Source: Sepioteuthis lessoniana
Lineage: Eukaryota; Mollusca; Cephalopoda; Myopsida; Loliginidae
DNA length: 64,000 bases
Assembly (NCBI GenBank): GCA_963585895.1
Contig: OY757934.1
Coordinates: forward strand, 41,009,354 to 41,073,353
Direction of reading: 5' to 3'
The position numbers and the translations under genes were made by a program. Numbering within the stretch: position 1 is the stretch's first letter; each line of letters opens with the position of its first letter. Positions 20,321 through 30,065 of the stretch are shown here, one piece after another. The notes under the pieces are model-generated. The model saw nothing but the letters and a program-made list of their open reading frames with translations, did no database searches and was not told the DNA's origin.

Positions 20321-21435
20321 AGTCAATTTATACATCGAAGGCCATGAAGCACCCCAACAACTCAGATGTGAAAAATTGGCTCTGCAGTATTACACAAAAC
20401 TGAAATCCTGCCCATCCAACCCAGCTTACGACTGCATTTTCAACTGCAAATACAAACAACAGTATGAACAAAAAGAAAAAAACCATTAAACCATTTGACC
20501 TTCGGATGGAGCCTATTCTCCAAGAATCCGTAATTTCTGTTACAAATGTACATAAAATCACCCTACCACAAATACCACCTTGGATCATTAAAAAAACCAC
20601 TAGTAATCCTCCAATTAAACAAACTCCACAAGACAAAAACACATCCCAGCACTTACCTGGAAAAATTTCACACTATCCTCTTACACCATTCTGACCATCA
20701 ATATATATTCGCGGATGGCTCCAAGGATAACAATAAAACAGCATATGCCACTGTCCTCAATAAAACCATTCACAAGAAAGCCCTTCCAATGAAAAGCTTC
20801 ATATTCACTGCAGAAGTATGTGCAACAACATTTCTAGGGACAAACAAATTTATAATATTCTCTGACTCACTCTCTGTTTTAACATCACTGAAAAATAAAA
20901 AGCTGGAGAACCCATTAATTGTTAAACTGCTCAGTGGACTAGACTCAATGTCTAATCATTAAGAAATAATTTTGTGTTGGATTCCACGCCACATCGGAGT
21001 GAGCGGAAACGACAGAGTTGACTCGGCAGCCGAATCGGCCTTAGATCTCTCCATTCCATTTACTGATTTGAAACCGACGATCAGTAAATTCCTTCACACA
21101 AAATGGCAACAACGACGAGACATTAACATCCATAATAAACTCTTCCAAATTCAGCCCACCTTGGTAGAATGGAGATCAGCTTTTAGAAAATCAAGAAGAG
21201 AACAAGTCGTTATATCCCGATTGCGCATTGGTCATACAAGGCTGAATCACTCTTTCATACTGAAATAGGAACCACAACCACAGTGTTTGACCTGTCAGCA
21301 CGGTTAAACACATTCTTTCTGTCATCAGAAAGCGATTTTTCAAAGTGATTAGTTTAACCGAATTGTTTGAAAACGTCAAAATAAATGACGTTCTGTCCTT
21401 CTTACGAGAAACATGGTTGCACGAAAAAATATGAC
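20321..21435 (+). pseudogene. RNase H-bearing C-terminal part of a non-LTR retrotransposon
   Basis: Conceptual translation begins YIEGHEAPQQLRCEKLALQY and runs through IKPFDLRMEPILQES to an RNase H domain. The visible motifs are FADGSK (first Asp) near 20705, AEVCATT (Glu) near 20813, IFSDSLSVL (Asp) near 20860, and WIPRHIGVSGNDRVDSAAES near 20975-21030, with the His and terminal Asp. It continues with QVVISRLRIGHTRLNHSFIL and ends HILSVIRKRFFKVISLTELF...FLRETWLHEKI before a stop near 21433. Lesions: a frameshift near 20590, an in-frame TAA at 20960-20962 just before the RNase H WIPRH block, a TAG at 21266, and a frameshift near 21290. An RNase H after the RT fits I/R1/LOA-type LINEs. The four acidic positions look intact, so decay is fairly recent. 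The RT itself is missing (5' truncated). Confidence 0.85.
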
Positions 21436-22251
21436 GAATTAAAACTGGTTAATCATGTGCAAACAAATGAAATCCTGCCCATAGAAAATTTTACCTACTA
21501 AGTATTCGTTCAGAAATCCTTGGTTGAATGCATATACATATAGCGTTAAACTTTATATTGTTAAGTGGTCACGAGAATATCCAATGTTAAGACCCATTTT
21601 CATAACAAACCTAGTGACATTTAAACGAGTTAAAGCTGCATCGATTTTTACATACATATTCACACGTACATAAACAGATACAGACAAACGCATATGCAAA
21701 ACGTTTTGTTACATTAAGACACTTTCATTTTGACTCTAAAATCACACCCAACTAATAAATCAATTTACAGAAATTTTCAAATTTGTGTCCACAAAGAAGA
21801 ATGTATAGATTAAAAAATAGGTGCAGTTTGTTTTTATAGGACTTAATGTCGTTTGAATATCATTAAATTCTTATATTGGACAAAAAACTGCCACATTATC
21901 AATATGTTTTACTTGCCTACTTTCTGATGAGCGTGCAATAAAAAATCATTGTAACAAACAAACATCACTTGAAATTCCATCGATAACAACCCGAATATTA
22001 TATAAAACCAACAACCAAAAAGAAGAAAAAAAAAAACAACAGCAAAAAAACATAAAACAAAAGATAAAACAAAAGATAAAACAAAAAAAGTAAACCCCCC
22101 CCCAAAAAAAAAACCCCAAAAGACAAAAATAAAACAAAAACAAAGCCAAACAAAAACAAAACAATCACAAAATACTTGACTCATTAAATATAAAATCAAA
22201 ACCCTAACTTTCAAAAGATCTTCATCGGACAAAGAATGAGAGCTCTAAATA
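21436..22251. other. AT-rich stretch, nothing recognised
   Basis: There is an A/C-rich low-complexity segment at 22015-22180 (AAAACAAAAG-like). The hydrophobic minus-strand frames across it are artefacts. Confidence 0.6.
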
Positions 22252-22663
22252 TACATGGTGTCTCAAAATAGATGCAACCCATTAATATGATAATGATTTA
22301 TTACGGAGACAAGCACAATGGCGGTCATTTGAAACACGTCCTGTAAAAAAATGCATCATTTGAGCTAAAGACAGCATATCAATGCTTTTTTAAATTGTCA
22401 TTATATCAGCTTCCAGGACATGCAATCTTTTTTGAGTTTCTTGTCTCAGTAATCAATCATCTATTTTGAGAGAATTTTGAATGATCTTGTCTCCAAATAA
22501 GTAGTGACGCGAAATATTTTTCCTCTCTTATCCAGGTCATTTGAGGGAGGATTGATACTTGTTATAGTATACTATTTCAAATGTGAAACAAAAAATAACA
22601 CTACATTATCATTAGTTGAGTTATTAGCACTCACACAGGCCCCATGTATATTGAGACACCATA
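22252..22663. mobile_element. MITE-like element with short TIRs
   Basis: The left end ACATGGTGTCTCAAAATA and right end TATTGAGACACCATAT are inverted repeats sharing TGGTGTCTCAA. The element is about 410 bp, is flanked by TA-rich sequence and has no conserved transposase motif. A TA-inserting Tc1/mariner-type MITE is the likeliest explanation. Confidence 0.6.
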
Positions 22664-22687
22664 TATTTAACGATCATAATTCCACTC

Positions 22688-22935
22688 TTTCTCATAACTG
22701 TCACTTTCATCTGTCACTTCGAAGTAAGCGAGTTAGAACTCCCGTCGAGCTATTTCGTTTACCTTCGGACTAATATTCTTGTGAAAAGTGTGATGCCTCA
22801 GCTATGTGTTAAATAGTACTCCTAGTGTTCTTCTACAAGGATGGCTTTGGCATTAAATATCCTACAAGTTTGATGTGCCATTAAACATAGACACCAAACC
22901 AAACCAAACCAAACCTCCACTTTTCTCATAACTGT
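22688..22935 (+). mobile_element. 5'-truncated SINE-B with TSD
   Basis: TTTCTCATAACTGT occurs at 22688-22701 and 22922-22935, with further near-identity upstream (TCCACT). Between them is a SINE-B that starts within the tRNA head (AGTAAGCGAGTTAGAACTCC) and ends in (CCAAA)n. The TSD shows that the truncation happened at insertion. Confidence 0.88.
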
Positions 22936-23141
22936 TGTACGAAGTATGACCCTCCAGAGGGTATGTATTCGGTTCCCCACGAGATCAAAATTTGACACAC
23001 TGTCGGTTTAATGTGGGGGCGCCCTGCAGGAACCAAGCCTCTCAGAGAGGATGACACTGTGATAGCCAATGACAATTTTGTTAAAATGCTACAAAAATGA
23101 ATATGTACAAAAAGCTAGTTCATACTATTCTTTAAAATGAA
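22936..23141. other. unassigned stretch
   Basis: It contains GTTCCCCACGAGATC and a GGGGGCGCCCTGCAGG block but no recognised element. Confidence 0.4.
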
Positions 23142-23339
23142 AATTAACCTGGTTTAGCAGGGACGAACTCATAAGTGATGTACTCTTATGGACCCCCACA
23201 CATGGCCGTGCAAAAGCAGGACGACCAGCACGAACATACATTCAGCAACTATGTGAGGATACGGGATGCTGCCTGAGGCGATGAACGAAAGGGAAAAGTA
23301 GCGAGAGAGGGTCAGGGATATCTGTGCTACCAGCACGAC

Positions 23340-23370
<31 letters not shown>
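23142..23370 (+). mobile_element. LINE-APE 3' end with (ATG)n tail
   Basis: A 5'-truncated copy: GACGAACTCATAAGTGATGT, GGACGACCAGCACGAAC, then CGAGAGAGGGTCAGGGATAT and GCACGACATGATGATGATG. It corresponds to the C-terminal module DELI-DVL, GRPARTYIQQLC, ERVRDI. The terminal (ATG)n (about 23339-23369) is the family's 3' tail. Homologous 3' ends occur at 25340, 54936, 57272, 58021 and 60614. Confidence 0.88.
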
Positions 23371-23371
<1 letters not shown>

Positions 23372-23571
23372 ATCCCCTGTGAATAAATTGTGCCATTTTT
23401 GAAAATGGCTAAAGAGGCAACGAAACGCGATCAATTTTTCGGACGATTTCTAATTTCATTCGACACGGATTTCTGTTCTTTTTTTTTTTGTAAACAAGAA
23501 AAACTTTCAAAAATTAAGACATTCTTTCTTGTTCTATTTAACAAAATATGAATTATTGTAAAATTGCTGCC

Positions 23572-23572
<1 letters not shown>
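23371..23572. other. unassigned stretch
   Basis: No recognised feature. Confidence 0.4.
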
Positions 23573-23634
<62 letters not shown>

Positions 23635-23695
23635 TATATATATATATATTTATATATACATATATATATATATATTATATATATATGTGTGTCTA
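23573..23695. repeat. (CA)n(TA)n microsatellite
   Basis: About 55 bp of CA repeats is followed by about 60 bp of TA-rich repeat. It generates His/Thr and Val/Cys frames that are not genes. Confidence 0.95.
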
Positions 23696-23704
23696 TGTGT
23701 GGAG

Positions 23705-23969
23705 ATGTAAGTAAAGGTGGCGACCGTAGTCGAGGGCGACCAGAAGGCTCCCTTTTCAATAGCTAGTACACCCAGGTGTAGGGGAGGGTGCTACTCCTTT
23801 CCCTGGATTGCTCCACTTTACCCATGATACGTACCTTATAATGCTGAGTGTTAAGCAAGGAGGTATCAAGTACCATTTTTAAAGTCTTTGGTATGATGCG
23901 ACCTGGGATTGAACCCAGGTCTCCCGGACCATTGGCGAACACTCTACTCACTAGGCCAATGAGCCGGTC
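23705..23969 (-). mobile_element. SINE-F (tRNA-derived), full head
   Basis: On the minus strand the head reads GGCTCATTGGCCTAGTGAGT (A box), then GGGTTCAATCCCAGG (B box). A body of about 190 bp follows, ending with the CCCTCGACTACGGTCGCCAC block seen at the window start and at 60225-60480. The tRNA-like half is well preserved. Confidence 0.82.
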
Positions 23970-23986
23970 TATATATATGTATATAT

Positions 23987-24017
23987 AAGAATATCGCTAT
24001 GATGTGCCGTTTACTTG

Positions 24018-24103
<86 letters not shown>

Positions 24104-24134
24104 CAAGTAAACAGCATATCATAGCGATATTCTT
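23987..24134. repeat. 34-bp inverted repeat around (TA)40
   Basis: The arms at 23987-24020 and 24101-24134 (AAGAATATCGCTATGAT...TTTACTTGCTT) match at 32 of 34 positions in inverted orientation. They flank 80 bp of pure TA repeat. The whole can fold into one long hairpin or cruciform. Confidence 0.9.
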
Positions 24135-24763
24135 TTATTAGGAGAATGCCCTTGAATGTTCAGTTTAAGATGATAGCAATTTTCTGTTCAGTTGGAAAGT
24201 AAATTCTATTTGTATGTAACGTCATCTTGTAATCGTCAAATTCTCGATATCGAGGAAATAATGTAATATTTATTGGAATCTTTCACTCCTACCCGATACA
24301 TATAAATGTATATATATTAAAAATACAGTTTACTATATTCATAAATAAAGATATGCTCAATATCTGTGATAGACCACATATAAGTTAGGATATCGTTGTA
24401 ACAGAATCAACGGTGCTTGATGACAGTTTCTCGCCTATGTAATCAGCAGACTATCAGCTATTCTGTTTCTGTATTTTACACTAAGCTTTGAATATATTTC
24501 CATTCAACACATGTGGAAGAAGGTATTCGAAAGTTTAGTTCAGAAGGATCGTGACGATGGCCTTAGTATGGAAATTATTGTAATCAATGTTGAAATACTG
24601 ATAAATGACTATAAACAGAAAGCAGAAAAGAGATGATGAAATAAATCAGTCGTGAAGAAGATAGAAAGAATGAAGAATTTGAAATTACCGAATCCTTTAA
24701 TATCAAGGGAATCAATGATAGCAAAGAAAGAGTTGGTGAAGTCCATGCTCAAATAATTTTAAA
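24135..24763. other. AT-rich stretch, nothing recognised
   Basis: No supported ORF or repeat. Confidence 0.5.
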
Positions 24764-24945
24764 ATAGATCTATTTGACCCCGAGTCAGAGTGCACCTATG
24801 TTTAATGGCAGTGAACTGGAGCCTCACCATCAGAGGCAACTTAGTTGCATACCCAGGACTCCTTATTTTTTGGGGGTGGGGTCTTACCTCTTTGCAGAGG
24901 ATACAGTCAACGTATTCTAAGTCTCACCTATTGGGAGGGGAAAAG
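24764..24945 (-). mobile_element. family D 5' fragment
   Basis: Reverse complement of D: AGATCTATTTGACCC, GAGCCTCACCATCAGA, GGTCTTACCTCTTTGCAGAG. No (AATC)n tail is seen. Confidence 0.7.
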
Positions 24946-25339
24946 GTTACTTTAGGGACGTCCCTCTTCAGTCTTGATTTCTTGCAATGAGCATAATTCA
25001 CCTGGCACTTGGTAGGAAAGCCAGCTTTTTCATTTCTCACGTTTCCTTATCTGGATTAGAGTACGACATGTAAGTGAAGAAAACAATGTGTCATGGTTTC
25101 GTTGTTAAGTTTGTTAAGTCAGACAAAGACTAACGTCTTAACATTGTCAGTTTATCAGAATTATTGTAGCTACCATCGTGATTGGGACAGTTATTTTTTG
25201 AAAACTAATAAATGATAAAGGTATTTACCGAGAACAACATAAGCTTAAAAATACCGATAAAGAAGACTATGATAATTATAGTGACGAAAAAATGACGAGA
25301 TTTCTTTAAAGATTAAACCTTTTTGATTTTGTTTATAAC
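24946..25339. other. unassigned stretch
   Basis: No recognised feature. Confidence 0.4.
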
Positions 25340-25752
25340 ATATCATCATCATCATGTCACGCTGCTAGCACGGATTTTCCTAACTCTCTCTTGCTACCCG
25401 TTTCTATCGTCCATCGCTCCTGGCAGTCCTTGAAGGCTACCTCCTGTATCAGCTTAGAGCTGTAGTAGATACGTTCTAGTTAGTCGTCAAACTTTTGCTC
25501 GTCCATGTGAAGGGGTCCACAGAAGTACATCGCTTATGAGTTCGTCCTTACTTCTCCAGCAGTGTCCTGCATGTCTGGTTCGTCTAACTTGGATAGTTTT
25601 CGTGAGGGTGGTAAGTGGCCGTATAGCTGCTGCTTTGTTGGGTGTTGTCGACAAGACTTGTTCAGTACAGCTCGCAGTATTCTTGTGTAATTGCCGTCAA
25701 ACGTTTAGTTAGCGTCTATGTAGTGCATCCATATAGCAGTATTGAAACGTTT
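25340..25752 (-). mobile_element. LINE-APE 3' end
   Basis: Minus-strand remnant of the C-terminal region: a YGCTT-like start, SWRQ-PT, YGHLP-, the TRHAGHCWR block, and GRP-like sequence. It begins on the plus strand with (ATC)n at 25345-25357, the reverse complement of the (GAT)n tail. It is frameshifted throughout. Confidence 0.82.
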
Positions 25753-26138
25753 TTTCTACAATAAAAAAGTGATCAATATTGGCCTAAAACCTAAAATAAA
25801 TTGATATTTATTCACCCGCTCTGAGACTGCCTGAAAACTAAGTTTCCTGTATTAAGAAATCATTAGATGAGACTGAACCCTTTAAAAGAAATATATGAAA
25901 GTAACAGTTACGAGACAGACGAAAGTTGGAGATTTTAGCGAAAGTGTCAGCAGAGATCAAGGAATGACATAGTAATTCCTCCCAAAAATAACATTTCACG
26001 TTGAGTGGTATTTTTTTCTGTGATCACATGCCTGAATTTTCCTTTTTTCCTGATGGTAAGTTTTGTCTTTATATTTACTGATCACTTCAAGTGAAAACGA
26101 TTTCATTATTTGTAACATATTAGGCTCACAAGGTGACT
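25753..26138. other. unassigned stretch
   Basis: No recognised feature. Confidence 0.4.
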
Positions 26139-26800
26139 TACGAGGAGCATACGATAAGTTTCCAGACTTTTTTCGTATGAGCACTTTTATTGATAGTACA
26201 CACATGAAACTCAAATCCCCTTCGAAGTAATCTCCCCCGGCTGCAATGCACTTGTTGTACCGTTCCAACAACTTCTGAAAGGCCCCATGGAAGTCCTCTT
26301 GTATGAGCGTGTCAATGACCTTCGTCTCTTCCTGAATTCCCTTAAAACCTCAACATAGTAGCCCTAACCCTAAACCTTTGGCCAATCAACTCTGGCGTAT
26401 TGACTTCCTTACTCCTCCCACACCTCTCATCATCCCTCACAGACTCCCTGCCTTCCTTGAATCTCTTATACCGCTCAAAGTCTGATGCTCGATTCATGCA
26501 AGGCACTCCAAAAGCAGTCTGAAGCATTCCATACGTTTCTGTGGCATTTTTTCCAAAAAATAAAAAAACACAATTCTATTGCATATCGTTCTTCCTCGCG
26601 TCCAGATTGCATTTTTGAAATTCACCAGCTGTGACAATCAGGCTTTAGTTGGGTGTATTCCAATTGCTGCTGTAGCTGTTCATTTGAACGTGAAATCATA
26701 AAAATTGGTCGGTCATCTCATAACATATATAGCAATAACATACTGAATTTTCAATGTCCATACGAAAAAAGGTCTGGGAACTTATCGTATGCACCTCGTA
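26139..26800 (-). pseudogene. mariner deletion derivative (FLJ37770-like), copy 1
   Basis: The element is bounded by inverted repeats of about 40 bp: TACGAGGAGCATACGATAAG...at 26139-26179, and its complement ending ATGCACCTCGTA at 26760-26800. On the minus strand the N-terminal helix-turn-helix part is present (MLQTAFGVPCMNRASDFERY, SVRDDERCGRSKEVNTPELI). It then jumps over the catalytic domain to VEVLREF-equivalent DNA read in another frame, and ends with the C-terminal ERYNKCIAAGGDYFEGD. The deletion junction carries about 20 bp of TTTAGGGTTAGGG-like filler at 26361-26380. All three catalytic aspartates are missing. A copy with the same junction lies at 34085-34730. Confidence 0.88.
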
Positions 26801-26904
26801 TGATAAAGATTAATTTGAAAAGTGACACTTTTGTGTGTATCCAACAACAGTTAGACGTGGAGTCAGCAATATCCAGTCTCTCTATTACACGCACCTTCAT
26901 ACTG

Positions 26905-27062
26905 TTACCCCCAGGAAAGTTCTTATCTTCCCAGCCATGAGTTAAAAAATACCATTATTGTTCTTCTACATGTGCTACCACTCTGCGTCTAAGTGAACCT
27001 GGGAGTAATTGTAATGAAAAGGTTCTCCATACTCCCAAGAACACCAGAAATAGATGATTTTA
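26905..27062. mobile_element. fused fragments of SINE-B (+) and family D (-)
   Basis: TTCTTATCTTCCCAGCCATG...ACCATTATTGTTCTTCTACA belongs to SINE-B. From about 26968, GTGCTACCACTCTGCGTC...GTGAACCTGGGAG is reverse-complement D. Both are short. Confidence 0.55.
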
Positions 27063-27220
27063 GAATTTAAAAAAATTTTGAATAAAAATCTGCGGACCGC
27101 CAGTCTTTATTGTATGAAGTCATAATAATAGATATAAGCATAATTGAAGGGCAAGAAAGTTGAGCGTATCCACACATTATTGATTTTAACTTAAACTATT
27201 TGCTGTATTTTGGTAAAAAT
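27063..27220. other. unassigned AT-rich spacer
   Basis: No recognised feature. Confidence 0.4.
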
Positions 27221-27640
27221 ACAGAATTTGACATATGATTACGTTAGAGTGAAATAACCAATTCTTATCAGATATCTCGTCAAAAAGAGATGAACTTCTT
27301 CAGTATTAAATAGGTGACCATTTAGAAAGAGCGAGTATTGTAATCATAGTAAATAACTTACAAAAGTTAAGCTGTCATAAGCTTGTCTAGTTCTTAAATG
27401 GATGACCATTTAGAAAGAGTAAGTATTATAATCATAGCAAATAACTTACGAAAGTTAAGTTGTCATAAGCTTGTCCAGTTCTTAAATGGGTGACCATTTA
27501 GAAAGAGCGAATATTGTAATCATAGCAAATAACTTACAAAAGTTAAGCTGTCATAAGCTTGTCCAGTTCTTAAATGGGTGATCATTTTGCAAGTATTGTA
27601 ATTATAGCAAATAACTCATCCAATTTAAGCTGCCAGTTTT
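27221..27640. repeat. 88-bp minisatellite, short block
   Basis: About 95 bp of unique leader (ACAGAATTTGACATATGATT...) is followed by about four units of roughly 88 bp with GGTGACCATTTAGAAAGAG, GTATTGTAATCATAG and AAGTTAAGCTGTCATAAGCT. GACCAT-type anchors lie at about 27315, 27403, 27492 and 27580. Leader and units are duplicated at 29380. Confidence 0.9.
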
Positions 27641-27949
27641 ATCCAACAAACATAATTGAATCTTTATTCCAGAAAAGATAAGGTAAATCTAAATCCTTTA
27701 ATTTAAACTTGGATTTAACAAAACTATTTGAAAAGTATGAACATTTTAAACCAAACACACAGCTGCAATGTCAATGCACCAATTTATCAGATTCTGCTAC
27801 GTCTACCTCGTCAATTTAGGCTAATGTTGGTGGTATAATCTCAGAACCCCTTTTGTGCCCTTCATCCGCTGATGAGGCTCCTGTTCTGGATATCTGGGGA
27901 GCATGGGGCACCATCATTCCCATATTCGGATTGAGGTACATGTTGGGGT
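27641..27949. other. unassigned stretch
   Basis: It contains GATGAGGCTCC-like text near 27870, perhaps from D, but it is too diverged to assign. Confidence 0.35.
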
Positions 27950-28130
27950 CTGAGTCAAATAAATCCTTTAAAAAATGATTCGTATTCGATAGGACCGTTT
28001 GCAAACAAAAACCCTTCTTAAAAAATGTAAATATGAATGAACGCAATTCCCTAACTTCTAAGCATAAGATAACTCTTAGCAGGTTGTAATGCCGTTGAAC
28101 TTAATCAATCGATCAATCAATCAATCAGAA
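27950..28130 (+). mobile_element. family D 3' fragment with (AATC)n
   Basis: ATTCGTATTCGATAGGACCG, AATGTAAATATGAATG and GCAATTCCCTAACTTC lead to (AATC)n at about 28105-28127. Confidence 0.7.
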
Positions 28131-28451
28131 CCCGTTTTGCTCTTTCGGGACAATTTGTACAAACTAATAAGAAAACTGTTTCATGCATTTGTAAATTTCT
28201 ACTCAGTTGTTATGCTGTTATTTATAAAATATATTTTTTTGTTGTGACTGATACGATACATTTCTTCACTTTGTACCCCTGCGATTCAAAATTGTTAAAA
28301 CAGATTTTCTTTTATAGTTTTGCATTAGTCCAAAAGTGAACGTAATAGAGTGACTGGGGTTCAAACTCGCAGTCCAACAGGTTTATCAATTGCTCACAGA
28401 GACTACCTCTAAGTTAATGAGACGCCCAAATTAATAATGGGAGAGAGTTGA

Positions 28452-28975
28452 TGGCCCGTCGTGGAGCTTAAAATATGCTGACTGCGTCCCTTGTAGAGAG
28501 GTAAATCCCCCTCCTAAAAAAGGTGTCCTGAGTATGACACTAAGCTGTATCTGATGGTGAGGTTTTTATTTAAGAGATCCGGAAAGTGTGGACTACCCAT
28601 TGCCATTACTTATAATCTCACTCTGACCAGGAGTGGTTGTGCTTTTGAGTGGCATCTATGGGTCAAATAGAACTGTTTTTAAAATTATTCTTATTCGATA
28701 GGAATACTTTCTATCATATAAACGTGTGCATAAAGTCTCAAAAACTACATAAAAAAATGTAAATATAGTCATACAATGTACCCATTTCCTAACTTCTAGG
28801 CATAAAATAACCCGAGACGGGTTGACATATCGTTAAATTTAATCAATGAAGAAACAACTACACAAAAATGTAAATATAAATGTGCGATGTATGCAATTCC
28901 CTAACCTCAAGGCATAAAATAACTCTAGTCGGGTAAAGTCGCTTATAAAATCAATCAATTGATTATTGATCCGTC
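28452..28975 (+). mobile_element. family D copy plus extra 3' end
   Basis: CCGTCGTGGAGCTTAAAATA...GTATCTGATGGTGAGG...GGCATCTATGGGTCAAATAG...GGCATAAAATAACCCGAGAC and an AATC-like end at about 28845 make a nearly complete D. A second 3' end follows at 28858-28975. The stretch from 28131 to 28451 holds no recognised element apart from a GGTTCAAACTCG box near 28360. Confidence 0.75.
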
Positions 28976-29379
28976 AAATGAGGAACTCTTGTAGTCCTGT
29001 CCATAAGAACTACTGTAAGATAAACTACCAGAAACAAATAAATGCGAGATCTAGCCTTACCGAGAGCTTATTCTTATTTTCGGTTAGCGTTGTTCATTGA
29101 CGGTCGTAGAATGACAGCGTGAAGAGTTGCGATGAGAAGCAAGTGAAATTAAGAGTAAATAAATACTAGTCTAAAATGAATATCGGTTGACAATATTTTA
29201 TTTAATAAGAATTATTCGACATTATTATGAATCGGTGTTGAGTATGTTTGCTGGAGCTTGTAGCATTATGGTTATCGTCGTTGGAAGTGAATTAGTCAAT
29301 CCGAGCTCTTATCATGGAAGAGGCTGTTGGTATTTCACACAGCGGTAATACTCTTTGGATATGGCTAAATTGCGGTAAT
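28976..29379. other. unassigned stretch
   Basis: No recognised feature. Confidence 0.4.
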
Positions 29380-30065
29380 ACAGAATTTGACATATGATTA
29401 CGTTAGAGTGAAATAACCAATTCTTATCAGATATCTCGTAAAAAAGAGATGAACTTCTTCAGTATTAAATAGGTGACCATTTAGAAAGAGCGAGTATTGT
29501 AATCATAGTAAATAACTTACAAAAGATAAGCTGTCATAAGCTTGTCTAGTTCTTAAATGGGTGACCATTTAGAAAGAGTAAGTATTGTAATCATAGCAAA
29601 TAACTTACGAAAGTTAAGTTGTCATAAGCTGGTCCAGTTCTTAAATGGGTGACCATTTAGAAAGAGCAAGTATTGTAATCATATCAAATAACTTACAAAA
29701 GTTAAGCTGTCATAAGCTGGTCCAGTTCTTAAATGGGTGACCATTTAGAAAGAGCAAGTATTGTAATCATATCAAATAACTTACAAAAGTTAAGCTGTCA
29801 TAAGCTGGTCCAGTTCTTAAATGGGTGACCATTTAGAAAGAGCAAGTATTGTAATCATAGCTAATAACTTACAAAAGTTAAGCTGTCATAAGCTTGTCTA
29901 GTTCTTAAATGGGTGACCATTTAGAAAGAGATAGTATTGTAATAATAGCTAATAACTTACAAAAGTTAAGCTGTTATAAGCTTGTTCAGTTCTTAAATGG
30001 GTGACTATTTAAAAAGAGCTGGTATTGTAATCATAGCTAATAACTTACAAAAGTTAAGCTGTCAT
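29380..30065. repeat. 88-bp minisatellite, long block
   Basis: The same leader as at 27221, followed by about seven units with GACCAT or GACTAT anchors at 29474, 29563, 29651, 29739, 29827, 29915 and 30003 (period 88). Each unit contains ACAAAAGTTAAGCTGTCATA. The block runs without a break into the 28-bp satellite. Confidence 0.95.

Noticed and set aside
26360-26381. Interstitial telomere
   Set aside because: Only about two degenerate TTAGGG units at a mariner deletion junction. Treated as junction filler, not a telomeric tract.
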